Source: Sepioteuthis lessoniana (lineage: Eukaryota > Mollusca > Cephalopoda > Myopsida > Loliginidae). From it: a stretch of DNA of 64,000 nt. The notes below the pieces were generated by a model, which made no database searches, was not told the DNA's origin, and saw only the letters and a list, made by a program, of their open reading frames with translations. The position numbers and the translations under genes were made by a program. Below are positions 42,275 to 54,833 of this stretch, piece after piece. Position 1 is the first letter of the stretch, and each line of letters begins with the position of its first letter. The stretch spans positions 12,501 to 76,500 of the forward strand of contig CAUZXS010004338.1 of assembly GCA_963585895.1 (NCBI GenBank), read 5' to 3'.

Positions 42275-42655
42275 ACTTAGTTTGCCAATGGTCTGGTAGA
42301 TCGGGGTTCAATCCCTGGTTGAGTCATACCCAAAGATAGAAAAATGCCTCCTTACTTAACACTCAGCATTATAAGGTACAAATCAGGAGTAAGTGGAGCA
42401 ATCCAGATAAAGAAGTAGCACCCTCCCCTAGACCTCGGTGTACTAGCTATTGAAAAGGGAACCTTCGTGTCGCCCTCGACAATGGACGCTAACTTAACTT
42501 CGGTATTTAGTTCCAATTCCCCCATTTCTTTTTTTTTTTTTTTAATAGTTAATTACATGGTAACCTCCCTTAGACTCATTTCTGACTTTGGGTTAAATAA
42601 GTACCACTACAGTTTATCTGCAAGGATGGCTTTGGCCAGAAATAACCTATGAAGG
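42275..42655 (+). mobile_element. tRNA-derived SINE with LINE-type tail
   Basis: A tRNA-like head has the B box GGGGTTCAATCCCTGG near 42302. The body carries ACACTCAGCATTATAAGG and GTGTACTAGCTATTGAA (shared with 30015-30165). A T run lies at 42525-42543. The 3' part GGATGGCTTTGGCCAGAAAT, AACCTATGAAGGTTGATATG, CTATTAAACAAAG is the tail shared with the RNase H LINE at 33514. Confidence 0.75.
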
Positions 42656-42770
42656 TTGATATGCTATTAAACAAAGAAACCAAAAAGAAAGAAATGGATA
42701 ATAATAAGCTGAAAAATTTTTTCATAAAATTTTTTTAAAACTCTACAGTAGAAGATCATCATCATTGTCA

Positions 42771-43915
42771 TCATGTCGTGCCACTAACATGGATATCCCT
42801 GACCCTCTCTCGCCACTTCTCCCTATCCTTCATCGCCTCTGGCAGGTCTTCAGGGTTACATCCCATATCCTCACATAGCTGCTGAATGTATGTTCGAGCT
42901 GGTCGTCCTGCTTTTGCCCGGCCATATGTGGGGGTCCATAGGAGTGCATCACTTATGAGCTCGTCCCTGCTTCTCCAGCAGTGTCCTGCATGTCTGGTTC
43001 GTCTAATTTGGATAGTTTTTGTGATGGGAGGCAGGTGGCCGTGGGGTGTTGCCGCAAGGACTTGTTCAAAATTGCTCGCAGCATTCTTGTGTAATTGCCG
43101 TCTAGTGTCCAAGTAGTGCATCCATACAGCAGTATCGATACGACCGGTACCTGGAAGAAACTGCGTTTCATTTTATCGGTCAGGTCTGATTTCCATATGA
43201 TCGATAGCCTATCAATAGCTGTCCATGCCTTCGTTAGCCGCGTGTCAATGTCCTTTTCGATTGATGTGACACTGCTTCCTAGGTAGCTGAATTTGTCTAC
43301 TAGTTTCAGAGGTGTTCCATCTAGTGTGGTGATATCGCCTGTTTGATTATAGCACATATTCCATTTTGTGTGCATTGACATGGAGGCCAATGCCTGTGGT
43401 GGCTCGTTCTAAACTATACAGTAGTGTTTCGGCTTGGTTGGATGTATTTACCAGTATCGCTATGTCATCGGCGTAGTCGGCGTCAGTAATTGTTTTTGTG
43501 GAGTACCTATTGCTTCTTTTCTTTGTCAGCTCGAAGCTGTTTTCTCTGATTTTATCAATCGATGTTCTAAGCACGTAATCTAGACAGATGATAAAGAGGT
43601 ATGGAGCTAGTAGTAGTACTCCTGCTACAATGTCGAAGTATTCTGTCTCCATCTGGTGAATGTGCTTTCACTCTGGTGTTTCTATAGAGAATCATTATTG
43701 CTGCTACGGTCTCTTTAGGTAGGCCGTATGCTAGTAGGATTTGTTCCATCTTTCCTCTGTGAATGGAATTGAAGGCCTTGGTAAAGTCGACAAATAGTAA
43801 TGTAGCTTGTAGGTTTTTTGCCCGTACGCCCTCAAGGATTCTACGGATGGTCAATATTTGTGAGGTTGTGGATCTATTTCTTCTGAAGCCATTTTGGTTT
43901 TTCCTAAGGATATGT
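42771..43915 (-). mobile_element. RTE-type LINE, 5' truncated, frameshifted
   Basis: On the minus strand: RT fingers (TIRRILEGVRAKNLQATLLF, VDFTKAFNSIHRGKMEQILL), palm with YADD at 43464-43475, thumb (DKFSYLGSSVTSIEKDIDTR) and the typical RTE end (LPPITKTIQIRRTRHAGHCW ... EDLPEAMKDREKWRERVRD). Fragments 43854-43567, 43652-43347, 43390-42953 and 43121-42771 show at least three frame breaks. A short segment is missing around LDGNY near 43100. The 3' end has a (TGA/ATG)n-like tail near 42755-42775. The endonuclease is absent. Confidence 0.85.
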
Positions 43916-44680
43916 CAATTTTTTGTTATTGCTAAATTACTGAAAAATGCCATTAAGAATTTTGTCACATTAAATAAGTATCATAAATAAATCTAAATTA
44001 TTTCACCATCATTCTTAAAATCAAATCTTAAAGATCAGGTCCACTGATCATGCTGCCTAGCATCATACAGTCTGTAGGGACAATGCAGATATTGATAGGA
44101 GGATGGGTCAACTTGCAACAAAGGTAAGAGATTAGAGAAAAAGTGCTGTTTGTGGCAATCCTTGCAACCCAGGTATCTTGCTCCATCTATACCAACTGCA
44201 ATAATGACTACTCACACATCAGCCTGCAGAGTCATAGCAGATGTTGCTGCAAAGGACATCCCTGTCTCAGTCTCATGAAACTGAGAGGCCATTAATAAAT
44301 ATACTGTAAAAGGCTTTTGAGCATTTTATTAATATGTAAGATGAATTTAGATAACTTAAAACTGCAGTGTGGTGTATGGATTTTAAATTCCTATTTGCTT
44401 CCCATCCCCAAGAAAGGATAAATCTCATTTTCTGAATCCTAAAATCCCTATGTCTGAAACTGAAATTCCTTCATCCTGGCATTTTTTAATCTACAGTAGC
44501 CACTAAAAAATGACAAAGTCACACATTCATACAAATCTTAAATTCTCAATTCTGAATCCTAAATTCTTAAATCCAAACCTATGATTCATACACCTTTCAA
44601 AAGCACCACATAATTACAAAATGATAATTCAGTAATTATTTTTCCAATTCAGTAGCCCCATAAATCCTTCTCATAATGGT
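43916..44680. other. AT-rich sequence without gene
   Basis: I see no supported feature. The stretch near 44040-44300 is less AT-rich and may be an old repeat. Confidence 0.4.
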
Positions 44681-44839
44681 CAAAAAGTGATGCAGACTTT
44701 CATGGCAATTATGAGCAAAATAAGGTTTGTGTTTTTCATCTTCCTCAAGCTCAGAATGAGTGAGAAAGATGGTTAAAGGCAATATCTAGACAACACCCCA
44801 GACAAACCAAAAACTTGTTTGTGAAAGGTGGTTTTTTTT

Positions 44840-46432
44840 TTCATCTGAATATGAAATAGTGGTTATTAGAGGGAAAGTACAACTGAAAAATTCCTCCAGC
44901 AATATTTTATCAAGTTTATTACCAAGTTCTCAACTAAAACCAAGAACAAATAAAACTTCAACTTCTGCACGAAATGAGTCAAACAATGAGTTTGCACAAT
45001 TTTTAAATTTATATAATATTAATCAACAGGATTTTCGTCAGCAGTTACTTGCTATAAATTGAACAATCAGCTGTTCATCCAATCTGTTGATTTTCTTGTT
45101 GAAAGTAATCCAAAGTTTTTAATAAAATCTTTTGAAAACTTAAATGTTACTGTGCTGATATACATACAATTTTTTTCTTAAAAAGAAAAAGTATAAATGT
45201 TTCAGCACTAGTCACAAATCAATGAATCAATTAGTTTTCTCAGCCAATTAAAAATAGATAAAATAAACTAAAAGATTTTAAGAATACATCAATGTTACAC
45301 CACAAAGCATTGGGACAAAACATGATTTTGATATTGTCAGGGCATTGAAATATTTTGTAACATCTCAATAATATAATAGACTTCAGGATGATTTTAAGTT
45401 ACCCAGTGTGAGAACATTACCAGCTTTGACATCAAGTCTCAAAGTAAGATTTTTTTTTGTGATATATTTTGTCAAATTTCTGAAAATCAAAGTGTATTCT
45501 TTTATTTAATGAAGTTTATTTATGTCAAAGTTGCTTTATGGTTATCATGGAGGAAATTTGTTTTTTTCTGAAAATTCTCAGGGATTAGCAAAAACATCAT
45601 GGTAAAATGTTCAAATGATAGACCAAAATTTTTACTTAAATGATCCCAATTGCTAAATTTAAAACCATTTTTTTATATGAAAAACATTTCATATATTGTT
45701 GATGTAATCAAATGATTAAATGGTTAAGTAATTGCAATTATGTGACAACAGGACCAATCAATCATTTTTCAAAAAATTTAAGTTTATTAGCCTTGACTGA
45801 TTAAAAAATGGTTTGTACTTTTGATTCTGTCCACCTTTTTAAAAAAATACTTGGAATAATTGGATTATTGAAGATTCTTCAGAATTACTATTTTATTCTG
45901 AAGGCAAAAAGAGGATGGTAAAATGGAAAATTGTAAAAGGTCTATTCAAACATGAAAAGATTCAATTTAAGTTATCAAAACTAACTAATGTGACAAAATT
46001 TGTTTATAAGTTTTTTTTATCAAACTGTAGAGGCAATTGAAACACATCCATCATTAAATGAGGATGATTCTGCATAAAGTTAATTTCATGGAAAAAGTTT
46101 TGAAATTTTGGACAATGGTGAGATTAAGAAAAATGATACACTGTAAAAGTTAATATCAGATTTAAAAGATAAATATCTGACATTTCTTTGGAAAAGACAA
46201 AAACAATGGGAGGCAAACAAGGAAAAAGAATGAAATCATTAACAAAGGATATTAGTTTAGCTATTGAAAATACTTGCAAAGGTTTAGTTGATGTTTGTAG
46301 ATATTTGCAAAGCAGTAGGTTTAATTTTGTTATGTTTGGTGAATTTACCAAAAAATGATTTTAGAAAATTTGATGTCATAGAAAACTTTGATCTAGGTTT
46401 AATTGCTCAAAGTGTGGATATTTGTTGGATGA
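44840..46432 (+). pseudogene. Decayed P/THAP9-like transposase
   Basis: Three-frame reading gives ordered blocks: LPSVRTLPALTSSLK near 45405-45450, YGYHGGNLFFSENSQGLAKT near 45538-45600, MVKCSNDRPKFLLK near 45600-45645, SVHLFKKILGIIGLLK near 45826-45876, and KRMKSLTKDISLAIENTCKG then LVDVCRYLQSSRFNFVMFGE near 46218-46345. The order resembles P-superfamily transposases with an RNase H-like fold, from memory of such proteins in invertebrates. Stops and frameshifts are dense. The only open frame, 44859-45062, may be a low-complexity N-terminal part. Confidence 0.5.
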
Positions 46433-46434
46433 AA

Positions 46435-46490
46435 TAGTTGGTTGGGTTTTATAGCATATCAACCATTGCAAGTTATTTAATGCCAAATTC
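46435..46490 (-). repeat. Isolated LINE/SINE tail copy
   Basis: GGTTGGGTTTTATAGCATATCAACC...AGTTATTTAATGCCAAA is the reverse complement of the shared LINE/SINE 3' tail. Confidence 0.6.
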
Positions 46491-46564
46491 TCTTTATGGA
46501 TATATATTAACTATATATCAATTATGAAAACATTTTAAAGATAACATTTTTAAATGAGTCTGAG

Positions 46565-47305
46565 CATATATTTTGCACACAGTTAAATAGTTTCAAGTAT
46601 TACTATGTAACAGTAACAATTTAACATCAGTCATTTGTTTGCACACAGTTAAATAGTTATAGATATATCATTTGTGATAATAATTTGTAGATAATTTTAT
46701 TCTTTTTAATGAGTTTGTTTGGTTTGGCTGGGTTTTATGGGATATCAAGCATCATAGATTATTTAATGCCTAATCCTATTAATACATATATATTAAATAT
46801 GATTTGTAAACATTTTGTAGATTACATTTTTAAGAGTCTGACCTTTTAGTTAAATGGTTTCAAATGTTTTATCATTTGTTTACACACATTTAAATGGATA
46901 TACATATATGATTTGTAAGTGAATAGTTTGTAAGTAATTTCATTTTAAAATGAGTTAGAACTAATTTGCTTGCACAAGTATTGTTATTATTTCTACACTG
47001 TTAAATGGTTTCAATTATTGCTAACACTAATAATTCTATTTAATATCAATCATTTGTTTGCACAGTGAAGTGGTTACAAGTATTGCTATTTAACACTAAT
47101 AATTCTATTCAAGACTATTCATTCATTTGCACACAGTTAAATGGTTCCAAGTATTGCTATATATCACAAACAATTCAATTAGACACCAGTCATTTGTTTA
47201 CACAGTTAAATGGTCAAAGAGTTCCATTTCTAATAATTCAATTTAATAATTCAATTAAAAAGTCATTTGTTTCCACACAGTTTAAAAGTCAAACAGTTCT
47301 ATTTG
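46565..47305. repeat. Degenerate minisatellite, about 65-75-bp unit
   Basis: Units contain CACAGTTAAATGGTT(T/C)CAAGTATTGCTAT, then AACA..AATTCTATT, then CATTTGTTTGCA. About eight units are recognisable, with a tail-type copy (46725-46780) in the middle. Similar words appear in the 3' UTR of the RNase H LINE near 33655-33710 (AAGTATTTGCAAGTATTTCTATG). The 47065-47313 open frame is an artefact of the repeat. Confidence 0.7.
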
Positions 47306-47309
47306 ACTC

Positions 47310-47545
47310 ATAGATAGGACTCTATCAGGTGCTACCACTCCAGGTCAGAGTGAACCAGGGAGCAAGGGCAATGACAGGGTACTCCTGAAATTCCAGTACT
47401 GGAGCCTTGCCATGAGATGGCTTAATGTCATATCAGGATACTTGTTGTGGGGAGGAGGTCTTCCCCACCTCTACAGAGATGCAGTTGCAGTATTCTACAG
47501 CCCCAGTTGACTGGGCTACTAAGATTTGAGAATCTGGAAAACATT
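47310..47545. repeat. GC-richer island, probably an old SINE-like repeat
   Basis: The stretch GCTACCACTCCAGGTCAGAG...CAGTTGACTGGGCTAC is far less AT-rich than its surroundings and followed by an A-rich end. No second copy is visible in this window, so the class is unknown. Confidence 0.35.
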
Positions 47546-48603
47546 TAAAAAAAATACTATGTCACAGAATTACAGCATATCAAAGGTGATTTGATTATGA
47601 ACCATTTGTTGATAAGCCATGGAGACTTTTGAAGAAAGTTAACATTTCATTCATTATTTAGTTCTCTCTTGTTAAATACAGCTTCAGCCTTAATTTTTTA
47701 ACATACCTTGCACACTGAATTAATAGACTGTTTAAAATTTTAAAATGTAAAACAAAAAATATTTTCATATTGATTTCTTTCCTTTTTAAGTGAATTTTTG
47801 AACATTCACTAAGTTTTCAAATAATAACATTTTCAAAATTTGAGAATATAAGATTCAATAAAACAGCTGCATTTTTTTGTTTAATAATTATTCTGAATAC
47901 AATCCAAAGTGTGAATAACTAAAAAAATTTTTTTTAAAAACAGATATTAATCTAGAAAATATAAAATTGTCCACATTACACTTTCTCTCCCAACTGATGA
48001 AGGATTACTACCAACTATGGTAAACATTTTTTGTATTGGCCAACAAAGCAATATTCTTTTTTATTCATCCTAAAATAGTAAACTTTATTTTTCCCCTCCA
48101 AGAGAGAGAGAGAAAATAGATAAATAGGAAAAAAATGCTTGCTAAATTAAAATTAATTAACACTGGTTTTTGTAAAAAAAAGATTTTTTATTACAAATGT
48201 ATGTAGTTTTTGGTTTCAGTATTGAAAGACTTTGGAATGATTGTGAAAATTTTAAAAAAAATAAGATTTTTTTTTTCAAGTCTCTGATTAGGCAGATTTT
48301 TCTACCTCTTCCAAAAAGTTTTCAGCAGTAGCAGAAATTTTATCTGAATTAAGTGTCCACTCAAATACAAATCATGAGGCTAAAACACTTTATAAGGACT
48401 TGAGTCCCCTGGACATAGAAATGTGATGGAGTGAGATGATAAGTATGTATATGTATATATTTTTTTTTCCAAGTATTTACACTGTGGTTATTTACTAAGC
48501 TTAACTTAGTTCGACACAAGGCCAGAAATATATACACTGTAGCCAAATTTCAACTTGCAATAACAGAATTCTTATTCTAAATGAAAGAAAGGCACCTTCA
48601 AAG
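47546..48603. other. 3' flank of CDK9, AT-rich
   Basis: A possible minus-strand AATAAA signal lies at 48187-48192, about 410 bases past the CDK9 stop. No other feature is supported. Confidence 0.35.
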
Positions 48604-49439
48604 TTAGAATACTCTTTCATAATGTTGATCAGGATTCTGTGTTGGACGAGCTGGTACATGATGCTGAGCTGGTCCACGTCGTCTGGGCGGGGCAAGAAAC
48701 TCAAACATACTGGTTGTATGCTGAGACAACATACGTGACAAATCGGTTGGCATAGGATCTGTCCAAAAGAAATCATGGTTCAAAGCAGTGTCACTATCAC
48801 AACGCTTGGAAGGATCCAATGTTAAAAGTTTGTCTAATAAATCTAATGCATATTGATCTTTTACATACGCTTTAAGTCTGTCCTTTACCTTTCTTTTTTG
48901 CCCCTTTGGCAGTTCAATTTTACTATACAGCTCTAAATTTTCAACTTCAGGCCAAACTTCTGGTGTAATTGAACCACACAGCTGACTGATTAGTTGCAAT
49001 TGGTGCTGCTCTGTATTACCTTGCATTATTGGACTGCGGGTCCACATCTCTGCCATAATACAACCGGCTCCCCAGAGATCTACAGGGGGACCATAGTTTC
49101 TTTCACCTAGTAACAACTCAGGTGGTCGATACCAGAGTGTAACAACTCTGTTAGTGTATCTATTTGGTTGACCCTTCATGCTGAAAGCACGAGCAAGCCC
49201 AAAATCAGCTAATTTTAAGACTCCATGTTTGGTGATTAATATATTAGCAGCCTTCATATCCCTATGGAGAACTTTATTATTGTGAATGAAGTAAAGACTG
49301 TTAAGAAGTTGTTGCATCACTTTTTTAATCTCTCCCAGCGAGAATTTCACTTGGATATTGCTTAAAAGGCCAGCCAAATCATGTTCACAAAAGTCAAAAA
49401 CCAGATAAAATGTTGCTCGCATCCGGTTGTAACTTGTAG
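48604..49439 (-). CDS. CDK9: CDK9 last exon, catalytic lobe and C terminus
   Basis: The acceptor is CTTTTGCAG/CTACAAG, with the stop at 48604-48606. It encodes 277 residues after the split alanine codon. HRDMKAAN, DFGLARAF, the activation-loop threonine in NRYTNRVV, and APPRRRGPAQ near the C terminus are all present. It ends YERVF, close to the human EFERVF. Upstream sequence that stays open to 49512 is intronic. Confidence 0.97.
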
Positions 49440-52400
49440 CTGCAAAAGAAAAAAAACATTTTAATACTCTAAGCAAGTCAGTTTCAAAATGAAACCTTAG
49501 CAGCATTTTCACTGAGGGAGTCCTAATTTTGTTAATGTGCTACAGGAAACAAGGTTTAGAAAATATTTACAACTAAGAGTTATCCAGCAACATGAATGAC
49601 ATTCAATGGAACATATGAAGGAGGGAAAATGGGTAAGAAGGCAAGAGGAAAATATTCAAAAATTTTATTTTTTAACATCAGGCACAAATAATTAATCAAA
49701 GTTTACCAAAATTGCATGTCTAGTACAAATACAATATAAAGAGGTCAGCAAGAAAACTTGGTGAGATCAACAGCAATATTCTTATGCCTGTCAATAATTC
49801 TCTGCAGAGTTCCAAACATTGTGTACCCAAAGCATGGGTGAAAGGGTAAACTAGCCACACTTGAGATTGAAGTAATTTAATATTGAGTAGCTCAAACTTT
49901 TCATAACAGAAAGCAAACAAAAATGACTGACAGCTGATGCAAGTTGATTCTCTGAGATATTATACCAACAAAGGAGCTATGTTAAAATCATGAATACTTC
50001 TAAAACTAACGAAGTATCAACAAATCAATATTTCTAGAAGTGAGAATGTATTTCAAATTACAAACTACATAAATGTGTTCTTGCTCTTCAAAATGTTATT
50101 CAAACCGTCAAAATATAGGCAGCAATCAAATGAAATAAATAAATAAAAATTACCCCTAGTCCTGCAAATCTCAATGAGATTTATGATATTCTCATTTTTT
50201 AATAATTGAAGTATCTTGATTTCCCGTAAGGCTGTAATCGGGAACTGAAAAGAAAATATGCAATTTAATAGATGATTGAATGCAGTTTAAGCAAACTTTG
50301 TTACAATTAAACATCACAAAAATAATGTTGTAATCCAAATCTCCAAGTCCAATCAGACCTTAACATTTATGTTGTCAGTTTTATTTTTGATGTAACATGT
50401 GAGAAATTAGATTGCTTGTTTTATGAAATGTTGATTTAGAATATTGACATTATTCTGTGTAGCAGAGTGCTAACTGCTCACAACACATACAGCTTTATCT
50501 TTCTTTGTTTAAAGCAAAACACATTAAAATGAAAATGTGCCCCTCTGAGATTTTTGGAAATGAAACGAAAGAAAAATATAATATCAAATTTAACTAAATT
50601 TCTGTAATTTATTTTGTTTGAAAAGATAAATAAAGACTTTTTTAAATAAGTTTTGGTTAAAAAAAATATTTTTTTAAAACTTACGCCTTCTTTTTCATTT
50701 TCCATTAGCACCTTCTTTAAAGCCACAAGTTTTTTCGTTTTTTTACATCTGGCTTTGAATACCTCACTGAATAAGAAATACACACATTCAATATACTTTT
50801 CAAAAGGCTCTAGGGGGGAAAAAAAGAAACAAAGAAAGAAGAAGAGGGGAAGATTAACATGTAAATAACAAGCAGAAAAGGGTAGAGTTTGAAATATGCC
50901 AGGGCTAACATTAAAAGATGGAAACTGAAATTACCTTATGTAAGAAGAGAATACAGATAACCCTAAAATACGAAACAAACCTGTATACTACAAAATTAAA
51001 AATATTACCAACTGTTCCTGAATAGCAGCAATGTTCTAAGGATAGATAAAATAGTGTTTGCACTTAATGAGGGACATGAAAGTCCTAGGTAAATTATGGC
51101 ATAGTAAAAGTTCTTTTGAAAGAGTCAGAAAAATCATTTCACAAATGATTAATACAGCCATTTACCTAATGTACACAAAATGAAAAGTGCTTCAAAACTT
51201 CTGTTTAGGAATATTCTACTTTACAAAAAGGAGATAATAAATACTTTGACATCTATTGCTCTAGCACGTTACTATCAAACACTAATTATTCTTAAAATTA
51301 CTCACAGATTTAGAAATACTTAAAATAATCATAGGAGAACCACTTAACAAAGGGCCACCTACAAACAGAAAACCTATAGAGAAAAAAATTCTTTTTGATT
51401 AAAATGAATAAAATGGAAACAATAGAACAAACTACTTGTGGTTATGAAAAGTAGAATATTTTGCAGGTTTTAACTCCTTACAAAAATAGAGTAATTATGA
51501 AAATTATGTAAAAATTGCAGAGAATATATACAAAAATAATAATGCAATAATTGGAAAAGGAGTGAAAGAAGGAATAAATTATCTACAACATATTTCAAAA
51601 GTATTGAGAAGTGGGGGAATAAAGAGTATTTCAATAGAAACAGGCATGGGAAATCTTTTCCAGGAAGCAGGCCACAATACTAAAAACATTCAAGGTAATT
51701 TTTCATTGAGGATACTTTAACTATTTTCACTACAGAAGACCATACATGTAAGCATCTGCTTTAGAAACAGGGAAAAGTTGATTTTTTTTCTCTTTCGTAA
51801 AAAATCTTTTCTAAATTGAAGTCTTGGTATAACATTATAACTGATATCACACTGCTGCTGTGATATTATGGACTAAGAAATTTGTTCACAACATTCTACT
51901 AATACAAGAAAAAAAAAATGAATACTTGGGGGAGAAAAAATATGTATTCAATATGAATATGATCCATGTATCAAAGAAAAAATTTAATATTTTCATAATC
52001 CATGATTCAAACTATTTTCTGGATGCAGCTGGTTTTTTCTCACAACTGAAGCCAGTGGAATTGGATAGAGGATTCAGCAGAAAAAAAAAAAAAAAAAAAA
52101 AAACAGCATAAGTTTTCAATTCCAAGGGAGCAAGTATTTTAGGAAATGCTTCCTCCAGGGTAATTTGATTCATTCAGTGACAGACCCAGGCATAGTTGCT
52201 GAAAACCATAAACTGTCTAGTTATCAATCACTATTGGGCAGGCTTTTTTTTTCAAATTTATTGATTTAAACATCCATTAACCTAGGCCACAAAATAGATT
52301 GCTTTCTCTGCAAGACTGATTCAAGAACTGCTGGCATTAAGAATGAGACCCAAAAGTTGAACACCTGTTTCCATAAATTTTTATTGCCATTCATCAGGGC

Positions 52401-54791
52401 AACAAATTTTCAATTACTTTGGCCAGGATCGTGAATCAGAAATAATTGCCCCACCCCCATTTTTTAAAATTGTATCACAAAATAAGACAAACATTTATTT
52501 AATGATCTGAACAGAAAAAGTCTCAAGGTAATCAAGATAAAGAGAAATAAAAATCATAAAACAATCATAAAAATAGATGAAGAACTCAAAAAGATTCAGG
52601 AATACAACTACATAGCAGGGATGATGAAAAATAGATAAGGCTTTTAGTAAAAATAAAGGGGTAGAGATGTAGGTTGTCTAAAATCATCTAATTTTTTTTC
52701 TTCTAATAATTTCTAACATTTTTAAATGACAATTTTTTGAAATGTAAAAAAAAATAAAAAAATAAAAACTTAAAAATAAAACAATACAAATAATATAATT
52801 GAAAAAAGTTATACTGCATTCCCCCAAATTTATTTTGCCCTACCCTGTCTCCACAAAAATTCAGCAATATATGATAACAATTGGATTTTGCCAGGAAGCA
52901 AAATTATATCAGAGGGATGGGTTGCTTATGCCAACATAGAATATTGACAACAAAGTTTATATGCAGGGTGTTGTTGCATGTGAAAAAAAATTTTGTTTAT
53001 TCTGATTGAAGGAGTAAATATTTGATTAAAAGAAAACACTTTGATGAAAGCAAAAAGGAAACTGCCATCAGTGCGGGACCAGTGACAAACTTTTCCCATC
53101 CTATATTGCTGAATTTTTGTGGATACAAAGTAAGACAAAATAAATTGGGGGAAATGCTATACTAAATTTCCCATCTATATTCTTAAATTGTTCTTTGTAC
53201 CTTACATATAGTTAAATTATAATTTGTTTAGTTTTATATAAAATTCATGTCATAACTTTGTACTCACCAAGAAGCTCAATGTGGAGGGAGGAAGTGATGG
53301 AATTCAAACTGTTGTGAGGTGGTCAGTGAAGGCAAGAGACAGGGGATCTAATTTCACTTTGTCAACCAGTTTTATGATGTTGAGAGCCCTTCTGATTGGC
53401 TGAAACTACATTTATGAGAGAGTCCTTTCTCACTTTGACGGTAATGTTTTTCCCCACTTATTCATTATGCATGTTAAACTGCTACTATTACAAGGACAGA
53501 TGTTGTAAGCAATAGGGCAATTCATTGCAATGTAAAGCTACTTGAGAGTTTACATCAAAATAATGTAGCCCACACGAAAAATCACAGCAATTAAGTTAAC
53601 ATGGGTTAGAAATGTAACAATACTTTTTGTTTATATTGTTTGTTGTATACAGTGGTTTTAACCCTTTCCATTTAGTCCTAGTTGAGTAACACTAAAATAT
53701 GCAACATAGTTGTAAACAGTGTAGTAGCAGGCCAAGTCTTCAAAGTCTGGCATAAAGTCCCTGTTCAGGAGCATTAGTAAACCAACTCTTTCTCTCTCTT
53801 CCAATACTTCTCAAACTCTCTTCCTGAATCTCGAGATGTCAAAAACTCCAGCTTATATTGAATCTGGTGTCCAACTAGCATGGACATTGGCAGGGTATGG
53901 TATTTGCTCATATTTCATGTCAATTCCTCATTATCCCAATTTTCTTTATAATAGCTTTTCCAAATCTGGATCCAACCACCATTTGGTGGTTAGAGGGCTG
54001 GATCCACCCATTCAACTCCAACCTACTTTAACTTATATCTCTCACCTATACCTGGTATCAGCATGGTCTTGGAGTTCCTTTGTTACTCCAATTATCTCTA
54101 TATTCAGCCTAGGCCTCATCTCTGGGTGGGCACAACTGTCTTTTAATGACTAATCTGAATTTCAAAATGCATAACCAAAGGAAAGTTTCCAAATTTATCA
54201 AATGACCAAATTTTTCTTCTTCATATCAAACTCCCAACATACTTAATGAAAACAATATTAGTTTCCTTTCCAATAATTTTCATAAACAAACCAAATATTT
54301 TAGTTGTCCAAATAATATAAAGTAATTAAGATTCTTTTATCAAACCTTCCTGGTCATCAATGTTTTCTTTGTCCAGTACTTTAGATTTTTACCAGAGCAT
54401 GGTTATGACTCTTTCCACTTGGTCTGCTTGCACTCAATTTATTAACCCCATGGCATTCTATATTAGAGGCTTAGTCATTATGAATAGAAGGGACAGAACT
54501 GTTGGCTGATTTCCACAGCTTGGCATTCTAGTTTCAGTTTGAGCAAGCTGGTCATGTGTTGTTGGTTTAAGAAATTCAACAAAATTTTCCCTTACATTTG
54601 GAATATCATTTACCTTATTTAATTGAAGTAAGTATAAGATTTATTTATTCTATTTTGACTTGTTATATTTTTCATGTAGCTTGTAAATACAAACTTTTGT
54701 GTCAGTAATTCATTATGAAGAAATCTTGGTCTTCTTATTACTTTGAATTTTAAGCTTCTTATCTAACATTCTTAAAGTTTATCAAGGTTCT

Positions 54792-54833
<42 letters not shown>

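Noticed and set aside
53836-54153. 105-aa open frame in the CDK9 intron as a real gene
   Set aside because: No recognisable domain, no splice or promoter context, antisense to CDK9. Kept only as a remark in the intron entry.
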